64,000 nucleotides of DNA from Phaseolus vulgaris (GCF_000499845.2 NC_023750.2:9445845-9509844), one strand, 5' to 3'; counted from the first letter of the stretch, positions 33,251 to 46,379 are shown. Numbers and translations are program-made. The notes: generated by a model from the sequence alone, not told the origin.

Positions 33251-33640
33251 TCTAAACTCCTGATAAGTTTTCACAGTTTTAAAACTCCTGATAGTTTGTG
33301 GGTTTCAAAACCACTGAAAATAATGCAGATTTCAAAATCACCATAAATAACAGGGGTTTCAAAACTGTAAGGAATAACCAGGGTTTAGAACCGTTGAGAA
33401 TAACGGGGGTCTGAAACCGTTGGGAGTAACGGGGGTTTGAAACCATTGGGAGTAACGGGGGTTTCTTAGAACTGCCAAAAAGTAAGTATTTTTCAAGGGT
33501 TCGTAAAAACCGTCGGTAATCCGTTAGCGACGTTAGATCTTATGGAGAAAAGGCAAACTATGGGGAACGTACTTAACGAGGGTTAAAACCGTCAGAAACG
33601 CTAAATTTAACTCTCATTAAAAGTAATTTTTCTTGTAGTG
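33251..33640. mobile_element. CACTA transposon terminus with subterminal repeats
   Basis: Ends TTTTTCTTGTAGTG at 33627-33640, the reverse complement of the CACTACAAGAAAAA terminal repeat of plant CACTA elements. Inside it, about seven 26-27 bp repeats (GAAACCGTTGGGAGTAACGG type) span 33281-33464, matching the subterminal transposase-binding arrays of the superfamily. The other end was not found, so the element is partial or its left end has decayed. The next three bases are ATA. Confidence 0.7.
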
Positions 33641-34277
33641 ATATGTATCCAACTCATAAAATATTATTGATTAAAATATTTCAATTCATTATTTCTAAAT
33701 ATTTATTAAAAATATTTATTTTAAATATCTATTATATATTTTGCCCAATGTTTTAGAAATATTAAGTAAAGTAAGAATAAAATCAATTCATGGTGTATAA
33801 GTGGAGGACAATTTTCACCTCACAAACCAGTCTCTAAGGATTAGTTAGGTTCAATTATACTAATATTGTATCACAACCTATTCTAGTTAGGTTTATTGAA
33901 TATATTAATCATCCATTTAATCTCACATTTAAAATGTTTAAGTCCTTGGTGAGAGTGATATATTAGAAATCCCACCACTAGTGCATAATTGTCCTTAATT
34001 CCATTTTGGTTTAGTTTTCTTTCTTTTAACTTTTGTAACTTGTCTTCAATTTTTTTTTTTAAGTTTTGTTGGAATTCTTTGCATGAGTAAGTGATAAGAG
34101 CTTTGACCTCTTTCATTTGAAGAGTTGCTACCAAGTGTAGACCCTTTGGCATTTTTGAAAACCTTTCTTGAGTGATTCTACCCTTTTTCCATCCTTTACT
34201 AAATATCCGAGTGATAAACATGAGTGATTGCATTATTTGTTGTTAAAAACTAATTGTTTAATTTTTTGTGCACAAAT
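33641..34277. other. 5' non-coding region of the Ty3/Gypsy element
   Basis: AT-rich sequence; the right half is probably leader of the gag that starts at 34278. No LTR boundary could be fixed. Confidence 0.4.
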
Positions 34278-36603
34278 ATGCATCATTTATCTTCAGGGGA
34301 ATCTTCCAAACCACAATCTCCTCAAAGTGCACGTCTTTTGGGAAAACTTGAGGATACCAAGAAGAGCTTGACCCACAAGTAAGAGGAAATGCAACAATTA
34401 ATGGAAATAATGCAAAGGCTAGAGGACACACAAGAGAGACAAAACCGAGAGCAAAGATAGGAGCCTAGAAGAGCTACAAGACATTACATGCACTATGGAA
34501 ATCATGAAGAAGAAGAAGATTGAAGAGTGAAAAATTACGAAGCTAGGCGCCATCATCAACAACCAAAGAAGACCCTACCTTTAGTAAAATTACCTAGTTT
34601 TAATGGGGATAATGACTCAAATGTATATCTAGGATGGAAAGTTAAGGTAGAACAAATTTTTAATATGTATGAGGTCAAAGAAGACCAAAAGGTTAAGTTA
34701 TCTTCCCTAGAATTTGAGGACTATGCCATGCAATGGTGGCATCAAACTATAATGAACATTAGGCTAAACAAGAGGCCAACCATGGTCTCTTGGCACGATT
34801 TAAAGTTATGCATGCGCCCGCGGTTTGTTCCTCCTCATTATAGGAAGAAACTCTTGATGAAGCTCCAATGGCTTCATCAAGGACCTAGGATTGTGGATGA
34901 ATATTTCAAAGATTTAGAAGTTACTTTGACTAAAATCAATATGCATGAAAGTAAAGAGTCAAAGATAACTAGATTTGTGAGTGGATTAAGAAGAGAAATT
35001 CAAAATGTTGTAGAACTTTATGAGTATACATCTTTGGACAAATTGGTTCACCTAGCCATCAAGGTTCAATCACAACTTTTACGAAAAACCTTTTCAAACA
35101 TATTCATAATGATGACTTTTACAACTCATCTTGGAAGGATAAAAATAAACTTCACAATCAAGATATTCCTTCCAATTCCTCTAAAGAATCCACCCCACAA
35201 ACTTTTAAAGACAACCTTTCCCCTTTTAGAACTCAATCGCCAACCAAAACCTCAAATAAAAAATGTTTCAAATGTTTAGGTTTTGGTCATATCGTAGCAA
35301 ATTGCCCTAACATGATGGTAAAAGAGGGGGATAATAGTAAGTGACCATAGTGATCAATCTTCTAGGTCTACCTCCCCTACCCTTTCCCAAACCCCTAGTG
35401 AAGATGAATGTGAGATACCTTGTGAAGGTGACTTATTGGTGGTAAGGTGATGTGAGTTGATTTTAGGATTGATCATTAGGTGACACTTTAATATTTACGA
35501 TTGAGGTTTTAAGACAATTAAAGAGTGAAATCCTAAGGAAAATCCCCACTGAACATTTACTTAACCAAGTGGTTAAGTAGATGTGAAAGTTCATTTCACA
35601 AAGGCAAAAGGAAAACACAATTATATGGTGAGAATGATGACAAATATGGTGCGAAATTGAACAAACAATAAAGGAACAAGAGATGACCGAATTGAAATTC
35701 AAAGAAGCAAAACTAGGAACATCTTAAAGATAGAATGAAATGTAAAATGGAAGAGATGATGAAAGAAGAACTTAGGGATGGTGAAGCAATGAGTAGTCAC
35801 GCCACTTGATGGGATGGAATAACCAAGATGAGTGAAAGGAGGCCGCCACTTGAGAGCTTCATATCTCACAAGATAAGACCAAATTTGGAGGAAAACACTC
35901 ACTCACTACTCACACAAAAAATATGCAAAATTTCTTTACTATAATTTCTACTTGTAAAATACACTAGGTAAGCCTCCTATTTATAGGTGAAGGAGCCTTG
36001 GAGAACAAGCTAAAGGGGAAGGATGGGAAAAGGAAAAAACGGGCAGCCTTAGGGTTTGACTAAGTCAATCCCGCATCCTATGCTTGTCCTTCCAGAAACT
36101 AGGTCAAAATGCCTTCAATTGGGCTAGGAACAAGCTAAAATGCTATCCACACCCCTATTATGCTAATGATACTTTATTCTAGCCTATCTTTGCTATTTGG
36201 ACCCCCAAAGTGAGCCCAAATTTATTTACAACATTTTCTAAACATTTAAGAAGACTAGCAGGAAGAACTTTAGGTGCTCTGGTTTATAGCTTCTTCTTCT
36301 GCTGATGTTGTCTTGAGGTTTGGTGGGGTCCGACTTTGTATTTTGAGATGACTGACCCTTGTGGGAATTTCTTGTTGTGTCTTTAGTCATCTGTCAGTTT
36401 GTATCATAAGGCGAATGTTGGGTACTATTCTAAAACCTTTTGATGAAACTCAAAGTGAAAATATTTTTCACACCCCATGCTTTATCAACAACAAGTTATG
36501 TTCCATGATCATAGATGGGGGTAGTTGTGCTAATGTGGCAAGTACAACAGTAGTGATAAGCTTGGTTACCCACTATCTCTCACACTAAACCCTAAACAAC
36601 AAA
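34278..36603 (+). pseudogene. Ty3/Gypsy gag and start of protease, interrupted
   Basis: Gag begins at ATG 34278 (MHHLSSGESSK). It has stops at 34380 and near 34460, then continues VKLPSFNGDNDSNVYLGWK, the gag core, to SKITRFVSGLRREI and TSLDKLVHLAIKVQSQ. After a frameshift near 35085 it reaches a CCHC knuckle CFKCLGFGHIVANC at 35264-35305. A 959-bp solo LTR sits at 35448-36406. The same coding line resumes at 36412 (RMLGTILKPFDETQSEN) with the protease active site IIDGGSCANVAS, then is cut near 36620 by a SIRE-like LTR. RT and the rest are absent. Lineage within Ty3/Gypsy not certain. Confidence 0.8.
35443..36411 (-). mobile_element. Solo LTR with TAAGG target duplication
   Basis: TGATGTGAGTTG ... 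GTTTGTATCA (35448-36406, 959 bp), flanked by TAAGG at 35443-35447 and 36407-36411. It splits the gag-protease frame, and removing it with one TAAGG restores continuity (DLLVV to RRMLG). Orientation minus is inferred from TATAAATAGG on that strand near 35980. Same family as 41646-42651. Confidence 0.88.
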
Positions 36604-36623
36604 TTTCTAAATGCAGTAGAGAG

Positions 36624-37665
36624 TGTTGATGTTAAAATATATGGTCTTAAACGAGAGGGGGGGGGTGAGTTGTTTAAGAGGGATTTTCGCAAACTTTGAA
36701 GGTATAATGAAAATCAATGTTGAATTATAGAGAAAAGAATCAAGGAAACAAATACCCAAAACTGTTTTAAGATGATATTAGAAAAACAATCAGTTGTTTT
36801 TATCAGCAGTTAATAAAAATAACTTAAAACAGATATATGTGAGATCAAGGAAAGAGTGAATCACACAAACAAATTTATACTGGTTCACTCTTACACCAAG
36901 AGCTACATCTAGTCCCCAGAAACCATTGGGTAATCCACTATGCAATCAAAACCAGATTACACCCATCACACACCTTAAACCCCTTAAGAAACACATTACC
37001 TTTCGCAAACCACACCAAGAATGTTGATCTTGAACACCTCAAGAACACACAACACTCCTTGGCAACACAACTACAAAAATACAGTAATCAAGGAAGAAGG
37101 GAATAGAATACAACTGGGTATTACAAAGCTTAAAGTTCAGAATTACAACCCAATCCTATTCCACACACTTAAGAATGATCCAAAGCTCTTTCAAATCTTG
37201 GAAAAACTGTTTTGATAAACTCTTTCTCTTACTCCAAGATTAGGAGTGTAAAACCACCTTTATATAGACCATCCAAGTGGTCAAAAGCATTTAATAAAGG
37301 AGGCAAGTTAGTTAGGATCATTTAAAACATATTAAAACCGCTTAACAGAATTCTGTTAAGGTTTTCATGAAAACAATCGATTGTTTTGTCGAAACAATCG
37401 GTTGAATTGACTTGACAACAAAGTCAAGCTTTTCAAAACCTTTTTCAAAAACTGCTAAGGTAAAACAACCGGTTGAAATTGCAACAACATTTTAGAAAAC
37501 TCATATTTTCAAAAGGTTAAAGATTCAAATGAACTTGGATCATCTTAAGGAGTGAATTAATAAGTTTCAAACAACTAGACAACACACACACACCCAACAA
37601 CAAGGTCTTCAAGCTTTCCTCTTGGATTTGGAGACATCAAAGCATCTTGTTCAACCGATGATACA
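36624..37665 (-). repeat. SIRE-like LTR, probably solo
   Basis: Homologous to 28740-29796 (TTAAACGAGAGG..., CTGGTTCACTCTTA, CAAGAGCTACATC, GGAGACATCAAAGC). A minus-strand TATA box TATATAAAGG is at 37258-37267. No matching target duplication (GAGAG on the left, CCTCA on the right), and the protease frame does not resume after it, so the right edge may include a deletion. Confidence 0.7.
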
Positions 37666-39404
37666 CCTCAACCCAACAACCCAAGATGGCCCAAGAGATC
37701 AATTAGATAACCTAAATGGATGGACCAATATGCAATCTAATAAGTTAGAAAAAGAGATCATATTATCATAAGAATATATGTTTGTAAGGTCCAAGGGTCC
37801 ATAGTGCACCTATTTATGGTACTGATACTAAAATGAATGCATCAAAGATTTTGTGGCATAATTAGTGTATTCTCTCTTCTCTCAGTATAGTTGTAGCAAA
37901 AACCTAGTAATGATCACTTCTAGAACAACAAAAATGGTCTTCTATACATCTTTTTACGTTGGGAATTAAATAATTTAAATGTAAAAATAAAATAAAATTA
38001 TAATGTACTATCAAATTTGTTACTATAATATGTGATATTATATTAAAATACAGAATTCATATAATATAATTTATCTATATATTTATAGCGGATTTAGAAT
38101 GTTAATCTTTCTTTGTAACTTTCATATCAGACTAACTCATGTATTTTCATACTAATCACTTTTGATCCTCTCCTTTGTCCTTTCCCTAGACTGTCTAAGA
38201 CGTGTAAATAATTCGAACTTGCTAAAGCAAAGTCAATATACTAAACCAACACAAATATCAAATGCATGAAAGGTACGTATAATATGAAAGTTGTTCTCAT
38301 CGTATGTCTCTTTTAAGAAAATACTTATAATTATATACTCGTATATTTCTTATAAAGAAATACCATATAAATAATTTTAAAAAAATATTGATTTCTTTTA
38401 CACTTTCCACTGTTTTCTCTTTATATGTGGTACCTAATGCAAAGTGACATTGTCCTTTATTATTTTCTTTCTTTTACACATGAAACATGTTTTTTTTTCT
38501 AAATTATCTGTTACTCAATACTTTTCCTTCAAACCACCGTAGTTTATATATTATTTTCTCTATACTTTTCCTTCAAAACAAAAATAGTTTATATTGTGTG
38601 AGATTAAGTTCGATATTAATCTTTCAAATTTAAATTGTGTTTTTTTTATCTTATGTAATTTGAAAAAAATGTTTGTATAATAAAAATATATTTTAGGCTT
38701 TAAATTATTATATCTCATAAAAACCGAACTATTAATCGTGTGATCATTCGTCGTTTAACATGAGAGTATATGAACGTACATTATACGTTTGCCTTTCTAG
38801 GGTTTTATCATATTAAGCGTATTTGATAAAATTAATCAATAAGCTAATCACAAATTGATAAATTTGCTCAAAGCTATCAAGTTATCAATCAGAAGTAAAT
38901 CCAGAACTTGACTTTAAGGGAGTAAGAACAAACGCATTTAGATTTTATTTACCAACAACTTTTGGAAGAAGATGTCAAAACAAGAAAAACACCATTGAAA
39001 CAATAATGACTTTTATTACTCTCCATAGCTTGTTTTTTTCTATTGTGACACTTTCCTACATTAGTTGACGTTGTTGTTTGTGACACTCTCCATAGAGATT
39101 TTTCGTTATACAAAGTCCATTATCAAGAAATATTCCTCCTCATGTTCGGGAATTAGAAATTTGTTTGACAGATTTTTAAATTTTTTAAATATATAGAGGA
39201 ATACTTATTTTTTTAGGCAGGAAAATAAAAAGTATTTCACCACTTATTTTAAGTTTGTGAAGAATAACTCCACTAATTGCATTATATTTCGTTCATCGTA
39301 CTTTTTTCTTTTTATTTAATGCAAACAATTGCGTGTTCATATAATTTTAGATCTTATGGTAAACGTCTCGTTAACGTTGTATATATGTAATGCAAACAGT
39401 CGTC
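37666..39404. other. AT-rich sequence, no gene
   Basis: No extended frame and no recognised repeat family. Confidence 0.6.
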
Positions 39405-41032
39405 GTACGGTCTCAACTGGTTTGACGACAAATGTATCTTGTTGAACGTTGACCAGAACATCACATCGGCCGAGCTTTCTTAGTCGACAAGGACTCGGTG
39501 CACCCTTCTTCCTACGGTGACTACCGAGATCACCACCAGCTCATTATTATGCGGGACCACCTCCCTCAGGTCAGCCTTAGTGAAGTAGAGGTCGGGCTTC
39601 GCCGACTGGTCAAGGTCCCGAGCCTTTACTGCCATCACTTCTCTCGCATACTTCCTTCGTTGGGAGGCGATGCATCCTCTCCCTGAAAATCCTCCAGAGA
39701 TTGTGTTGACCTTGCCATGGACAGGCACCTCGTGTCCTTGATCCTCCACTGGAGTCTCATCCTTCGATCCTTCCTGACCTCCCTCTCGATACTCCTTTAG
39801 GAAGCCATCCCTCACCAGTCCTGCCAACTAGTATCCAATGGTTATGCAATTTTCCACATCGTGCCCAAAGGCCTTGTGGAACTCGCACCAGGTATCCTTA
39901 CTCGGCCCCAAGTTCCTATCAGTCTTTGTGGGGAACCTCAACTTATTAGCCATACCCGATACAACGAGCAACTCCTTGTAGGTTATCTTGAACTTATGTC
40001 GAAACAGTAGGTCACCCTTTGCTTTTGACCTAGTCTGGTGCACGTCGAGTTGGCAGTCTCTTCTATGTCACAGCTTCATGCACTCTCATGGTTGGGCACG
40101 AATTCTCTCACGGGGCTTGGTTTGCCCAGTGTTCCCACGCTTCACCGTCATTACTTCCTCCGCATCGATGTGGGCAATAGCTCGTCGTCGGATCTCGCCA
40201 AACGTCTTTGCCCGATTCCTTATCAAAGAATCATTGAATGACCCTGACAGAATCCCCCGCTCGAAGGCATGGACTATCAAAGCCTCGTCCTTAGTGTGGA
40301 GCTTTACCACCAACGCTCCAAATCGGTTTAGGAAATCCTTCAAGGGCTCCCCCTGATGCTGCTTCACCCCGAAGAGGTCGAAAGGGACGGGGGTGGAGCT
40401 CGGTTAACTATGAATTGTTCCCTGAACAATGAAGAGAACTGATCGAATGAGGTTATATGGCCATCAAGAAGGCCAATGAACCAATCCAACGTTGTGCCTG
40501 CAAACATACCCATGAACAGCTTGAAATGCATGGCGTTCAATCCTCCTAATATCATCATCTAAGTATAGAAAGCCGTGAGGTGGGCCTCCGGGTCTTCTGT
40601 ACCTGTAAAATTAATTTTGGGAGTCATGAAGTTCGTAGGTATGACGACATCCATGATTTCCTGTGAAAATGGCATGGGGCGAACCCTAGTTGGGATAGGC
40701 GGGCTCCGTTCTCCTGCGGCACGCTCACCCAACTGCTGTAGATCTCTATGCAATTTCTCATTGGCCTTGCATAACTCTTTGTTGCTTGTCCGCAACGCGT
40801 CCAGTTTGACCCTGAATTGGTCTTGTCTGAGGGCCTGCTCGACTCAGACCTCAACCAAAAGCCTCTCCTGGTCAGCCTTGGATGATGCCACTGTCTCCTG
40901 GAGAGTGTTGATAGTCTCCATGAGTTGTTGTATGGTGATGTCACCTCCCTCCTGTCCAGATGAACCTTGTCTTGTATTCCTCATATCGCCTGATAGCTTT
41001 TCACAACTGTGGATGGGACCTGGTTTTATCGG
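39405..41032 (-). pseudogene. Tat-lineage gag and start of protease, second copy, decayed
   Basis: Parallel to the gag of the complete element: EDPEAHLTAFYT*MM, GLLDGHITSFDQF, FREQFIVNRAPP, GEPLKDFLNRFGALVV, HAFERGILSGSF, TFGEIRRRAIAHIDAEE, knuckle WCEFHKAFGHDVENC, GGFSGRGCIASQRRKY and VLVD*ESSADV. Three of its stops (40559-40561, 39828-39830, 39480-39482) sit where the complete copy has Gln, the last one inside the protease active site, where Gly is also changed to Glu. There are further frameshifts. The copy ends near 39405, inside protease; the remainder of the element is gone. Confidence 0.85.
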
Positions 41033-42859
41033 GCCCCACGGTGGGTGCTAAATGTTCTTGCTAGGTGACCTGGTCGCCGATTGACTTTGAAGACAAGCTC
41101 TGACTCCGTCTGTCTCTGCTGGAATATGCTCTTTCCTTTGGATGTGTTGTAACACGACTCCATTTGAAACAGAGGGGGCCCTACTTGTTGATTGCACTCC
41201 GACGATCAAGTCAATATAGGGCTTATAGAAATAAGAAGTAAGTGAGTAGTTTAAGTCTTAGAAACAGCGTACCTTCAGTTGGGATCTCAAGTCCCTTTTT
41301 ATAGACTACCTCTAGGTTAGCTCTGGTAACAACCTTCTCTCACGAGAACCTTATCTCGAGTGAAAGTATGTTTAATGGGAGAAGAGTTTGTTACAATGCG
41401 CATAATCTTAGCGCTGCAACTGCACAAAATCTTATCTCCTTGGAGTGTATAAAATCTTAACAGAATAACCACCAGGGTACCAACTCATGTACCAACATCA
41501 AAGGTTTAATCTGTCCCTTGGAGGCATACAAGCCCTCACGTACAACGCATGCAACCTGCTCCCCTAAACCCTAGTGCTCTTGGGCTCGGGCCTATGGAGA
41601 ATATTTTACTTGTACTAGACCCGAGTGGACTAAATGCACCCCTAGTGATGTGATTCCAATAGCCACTTAGAACTAGATTCTTGACACTTTGAGGAATCAC
41701 CTTGAGCTGGAAAATATAGAGGCACTTTCTTAGAAGTTGGATCATGGTTCTAAAATCAAGAACTCACCAAAACAAGTACCAATTCTCAAACTCATTTGGA
41801 TGAACCAAATATTGTCAAATTGAATCAACAAAGGAGAAGGAAAAGAAGAAACCGAACAGAATTGAACTTAAAACAAAAGAGCCGAACAGAATTTAAAAAC
41901 AAAACAGAATATAGGTGCTGAAAATAGAAAAACCGAAAGCTAGACAACTCAAAACACAAGATAACATGAACAAATTGAAGAAGAAGAAAGGAAGGAGAAG
42001 AGAATGCTCATGAAGATGGAGGAATGGTTGGATGATCACGCCACTAGAAGAATGGATGCTCCTAGATGAGTGTGGAAGCCGCCACTTGAGGAAACCATGG
42101 TCCTTCAAGATAAGACTAGAGAAGAAGCTCAAAGCTCTCCAAATGCTCACTCCAATTTTGAGTATAGTTTCTTTAGATAAAATTCAAATCTGAATTTTAC
42201 AAAGGAAGCACCTCTATTTATAGCCTAAGGTGCTGAAAAATAGGTGGGAAATTTCAAATAAACTCATTTGAAATTCCCACCAAAAACAAGTCACATGGGA
42301 GGTGTGACCTTTTTCTACTATGACACCTCCCAAAAACTACACCTACACCACTCTCCTAAGTCACATGGGTAATGTGACTTTATTTTACATTTTCACACTC
42401 CTTTATTTAATAACCACACCTCCTAAAACTATACAAGAGTATTTCAAAGCTTGGCCTTGCCCCTCATGGGATGGATTTGGGCTCTTTGGGCTTTGGCCTT
42501 CTTGGGCTTGGGCTTGGGCTTTGGGCTTGGGCCTCATCTTTATTTTATGTCTTCTTTTAATTTTGAGAAGACTAGAAGGAAGAACTTCAAATGTGAGGGT
42601 GGATGTCCTCTTCCTCCATTAATAAAAGCCTCCTTTATTTGATTCTCATCACCTAGGCCCAATAACGCTCTTCGTTGACCGACCAGACCTTATACGCAAA
42701 GGAATTATATTAAGTATATGAATGAGAGTCAATACACGTATACCTGAGGCCCACTCGTGTGGCCCGTCAGTCTTGACTCGATGACCAAGTTGACCTGTCT
42801 AACACAGACGCTGATGTCCGACCACCTGAGCTCTACGTGCTGTAGTCTAGTACATTTTT
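41033..42859 (-). mobile_element. 5' LTR and primer site of the second Tat element, containing a nested solo LTR
   Basis: Primer site at 41033-41050 (minus strand TAGCACCCACCGTGGGGC, two changes from the first element). The LTR runs 41053-42854, from TGTACTAGACTACAG to GCAAGAACA on the minus strand. It is 1802 bp as found but about 791 bp without the solo LTR and duplicated CCTAG at 41646-42656. Minus-strand TATA box CTATAAAAAGG near 41294-41304. Transcribed-region motif TTGATCGTCGGAGTGCAA at 41199-41216. Confidence 0.8.
41641..42656 (-). mobile_element. Solo LTR with CCTAG target duplication, nested in a Tat LTR
   Basis: TGATGTGATTCC ... GATTCTCATCA (41646-42651, 1006 bp) with CCTAG on both sides (41641-41645 and 42652-42656). 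Shares its start and internal blocks (ATCACGCCACT, GCCGCCACTTGAG, AAGATAAGAC, CTATTTATAG, AGAAGGAAGAACTT) with 35448-36406. It also holds a GGGCTTGGGCTT low-complexity run at about 42480-42535. Confidence 0.88.
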
Positions 42860-43353
42860 CTTGAATAAATTTCAGTTTTAATTTTTTAATTTTCTAGTTT
42901 ATTTTTCTTAAATAAAAAAGAACTAGAATATTATTTTTGAATTGTGAAAAAAAAGAATTTGTGTTTAAATGTTAAATATTGAGATGAATTAGACACATGT
43001 TAGAAAAGAAAATATGATTAAATACCTATTCAAATGTAGTTGGAATTGTGATACATGAAAATTTAACAAGATGATTAGAGCAGAGAATGACAAAACATAA
43101 AGTAATGAGACCAATTAAACCAAGTGAGTGTGTGAAACTTAAACAATTTTGAGAGTTTTACTAATGAATTGACAGTTGTGGTTGCTTAATTTTTATTTTT
43201 TGTTACATCATAAAATAGCATGAAGATGATTGAGGCATTTGTGTTAATTAGGAACCCAAGGCCAAATAGTCAACCTTTATCTTATTAGAATTCCATTTTT
43301 TATATCCCTTTTGGGCCAAGAATTTTTGTTATTATTGCACCCTAACCTTTGAT
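42860..43353. other. AT-rich spacer, no gene
   Basis: Short AT-rich block between two oppositely oriented Tat LTRs; nothing recognised. Confidence 0.6.
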
Positions 43354-44454
43354 GATACTGTACTGGACGAGAACTCGTAGCGCTCGAGCTCGTTGGTCAG
43401 ACTTCGGCATTTCCCTCAGACAGGTCAGCTCGACACATGGGTTTCATTGTCTTTGTGACTGGGTCCCAGGTATACGTATATACTGGCTCTCATACAGGCA
43501 TATAAGATAATCCTTTATGAATTGCTAAGGTAAAGACATTAAATAGGCCTAGGGGTGTACTTAGCTCGTCCAGGCCTATTACAAGTGTGATGGGTCACGC
43601 GTTTGGAATCAGGTACTTGTGCAATAGCCCATATTCATGCATTCGATATAATTCCTCGCGTATAAGGTTTGGTTGGCCAGCGAAGGGTATCGAGGGATCT
43701 AGGGGTTCATTTAGCGCATTTAAACCCCACATAGGAAAAACATCACGTGTAAGCCCAAGCCCAATACGTTAGGGTTTATGGAATGTTATGCATGCATGGT
43801 ACGGGGGGTCGCAATTAGTTGTTTGTTGCATGATATAATCTTAAAGATAGGAGCATGAATTCGTAATTACTTGTGGTCTACGCCTTAGAGGCAAAAGATA
43901 AAAGATAATGTCTCAGTTATATTCCAGTTGAGATTTTATTCTTTCTGGAGCCATTGCATATGTTATATGAAAACGCAGACAAATATACTGAAAAGCAGTT
44001 TAAACCCCAAGAGTGGTTGCCCAGGTGGTTATTTTGTTAGGGTTTGGTGCACCCAAAGGAAATAAAATTCTACACGGTTGTGCTGTTAAGATTACGCACC
44101 CTATAGCAGAATTATTATTATTGAATATACTCTCACTGGAGATAGGAGCCTCGTGAGGGAAGGTGGTTGCCAGTGATAACCAAGCGATATTCTATAAAAG
44201 GGGCTTAAGGTCCCAGGTGAAGGTACGCAATTCTGAATACACTTTTTGAATGCTGAAACTAGTTGTTTCTTATTCTTTGTCAAGCCTTTACTGACTTGAT
44301 CGTCGGAGTGCAAATGGCCGTAAGGGCGCCCTTTTGTCTTTACAGGTTAAGCTTCCAACAACCAAGAGAAGTGCAGATTCCAGAGGAGACAAGCGGAGCC
44401 CAAACCAGTCGTCGAAGTCAACCGACAATCAAGTCAACCGGCAAGAACAAATAC
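43354..44454 (+). mobile_element. Tat solo LTR, plus orientation
   Basis: TGTACTGGACGAG ... CCGGCAAGAACA (43359-44449, 1091 bp). Target duplication GATAC (43354-43358) against AATAC (44450-44454), one mismatch. TATA box CTATAAAAG at 44192-44200; ACTTGATCGTCGGAGTGCAA at 44293-44312. Homologous to the LTR at 41053-42854 but in the opposite orientation, about 500 bp away. Confidence 0.78.
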
Positions 44455-44499
44455 ATTTTCCTACCCTTTAGCATGTTTAAGGAAGGAGAACATATATGC

Positions 44500-46097
44500 A
44501 ATACATATAGAAAATGAATGGTTGGTTCTGATTGCTGAAAGCACAAAAAGTTGAAAATAGGAAGAATTTATTCCTATTGATGAAAATCAAAGAGAAAAAG
44601 AAAAAGGAAAAAGAAATCATGTTGAAAATCATGAAAAGTAGAAAGAAAAATGAGGAAAAATGTGAACTCAAAAGAAAAGGGTGATTAGATAACATATATG
44701 TTCTCTATAACTGGATTGTAGGTATGTTCTTCTTCTTTAAGATGTGCATTTTGTTATCAGAAAAAACTAATTGGAAGCCCAACCTCATTACAACCTTGGA
44801 AAAGACCTCAAGATTCATGTTTCTAAAATTTTTGTGCTAGGAAGATGAAATGAAAAACAACTGTGATTTGTTATGATTCAGTGAAAATTGAGAGAAACAC
44901 TTACCTGTGATCATATGAGAAGAAATTCCTTAGTGAATTTTCATTCTATTGTTTTGATTTGATCCTGAAAGTTGATTATATCTATATTTTTCTATATTTG
45001 AATTTGAAAGCATCATAAGTTTCTAATTTAATCCGTTGTTTAGTAAATTAAGTTGTTTTGATATTTAAATTCAAATATATTAATTTACTTTGCTTGAGGA
45101 CAAGAAGTATTCTAAGTTGGGGAGAGTGATAAGGGCCTAATTTTAGTAATATTTCATATTAAGATATAGGCACTTATGAGTATTAATTGCTAAATTACAT
45201 ATAAAATAATCCTTAATGTACAAATTTATACCTTTCTACATATTTTATGATCTTTATTTGAATAAGAGCATTTTATTCCCAAATTTGGAATTAATGTCAA
45301 GATTCTAAGGAAGAATGAAGATGACTAGGCTAAAAAGGAATAATATAAGTTACAAGGAGAAAGCTAGGAGGCCCAAAAATGCACAAAAGTAAAAAAAAGC
45401 CCAAATCAGCAGTAGAGCAACTCGTAACCAATTGGGAGAATAGAAGGTGCTAGAAGATGTGTGGCTAATTCTACCCTTTAGGATTTGGAGTAATTTGTTC
45501 AAACTCTTATGTATTGAGGTGATATTTAAATATGATATAATATTTTGTTCTTGATTGATTATTGGTATTATTGTTTTGTTTCTAACTCTTGATCTAGAAT
45601 CTTAAATCTAACTCGAAAGTATTTTTAGGGTTCTGACCTAAACAACAATACTTAACATATTTGAGTGTTAGGAATAAACTTGAAATGTGAATTGCTATTA
45701 ACGGCTTAGCTTGATTTTAAGTTCTTTTTATAAATATGCGAGAAGTCGATATTTAGGAAACATTCTTAATAATTTTATATGCGAGAAATCGATATAAATG
45801 AATTTTATACGGGCACCAATTTCAATCAAAGAACATAATGTTAACATGTTAATCAAAATATATGAGAGTGAGAAAGATGAAACCTAATCCCTATTTTAAA
45901 ACTTGAAGCAACCAATTATTTGCCTGCTTCCTTATTAATCATCGCCAACAAACACTTTCAACAAAATTTTTATTGTTCTATTTTATATTTAGCGAATATT
46001 GTACTTGATAATTCAACTGTTCCTTGTGGGATCGATATTCATCCTTAGGGAAAAAATATTACTTCTGAGAACGCGATGCATTTGTCGTAAAAAGTCA
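44500..46097 (+). mobile_element. Athila-type 3' region and LTR
   Basis: TTTGCTTGAGGACAAGAAG ... TAAGTTGGGGAGAG (45090-45126) is the typical end of an Athila element, with polypurine tract next to an LTR starting TGATAAGGGCC at 45127. The LTR ends near 46097, after TTCCTTGTGGGATCGATATT and CGCGATGCATTTGTCG, also typical. No coding remains to the left. Confidence 0.65.
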
Positions 46098-46379
46098 TTA
46101 GGTAGGTGAATAGGAAATCAAAGCAAGCATCAATGGATACATTTGTCTGCCACTTGTTAATTTCCATCCATATATGTTACTCATATATATGCCACGCCAG
46201 CTACTCCTTTCGTTTTCTTCCCGAAGGGAAATTAGGAAAAAACAGCCTCCTCTGTACATACATACACAACTATTCATTCTATTTTCTAAATCCATTTAGT
46301 TGCATCAATAAATACAAATATTATTTCCAGTTCAACCATGATCAACCTAAACTACTATTATTTCTCACTTTTCATATGC

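Noticed and set aside
33883..34233. Minus-strand 116-codon ORF
   Set aside because: Lys-rich frame opposite the AT-rich leader of the gypsy element; no domain and no plausible promoter.
42451..42642. Gly/Leu-rich membrane-like ORF
   Set aside because: It comes from a GGGCTTGGGCTT low-complexity run inside a solo LTR.
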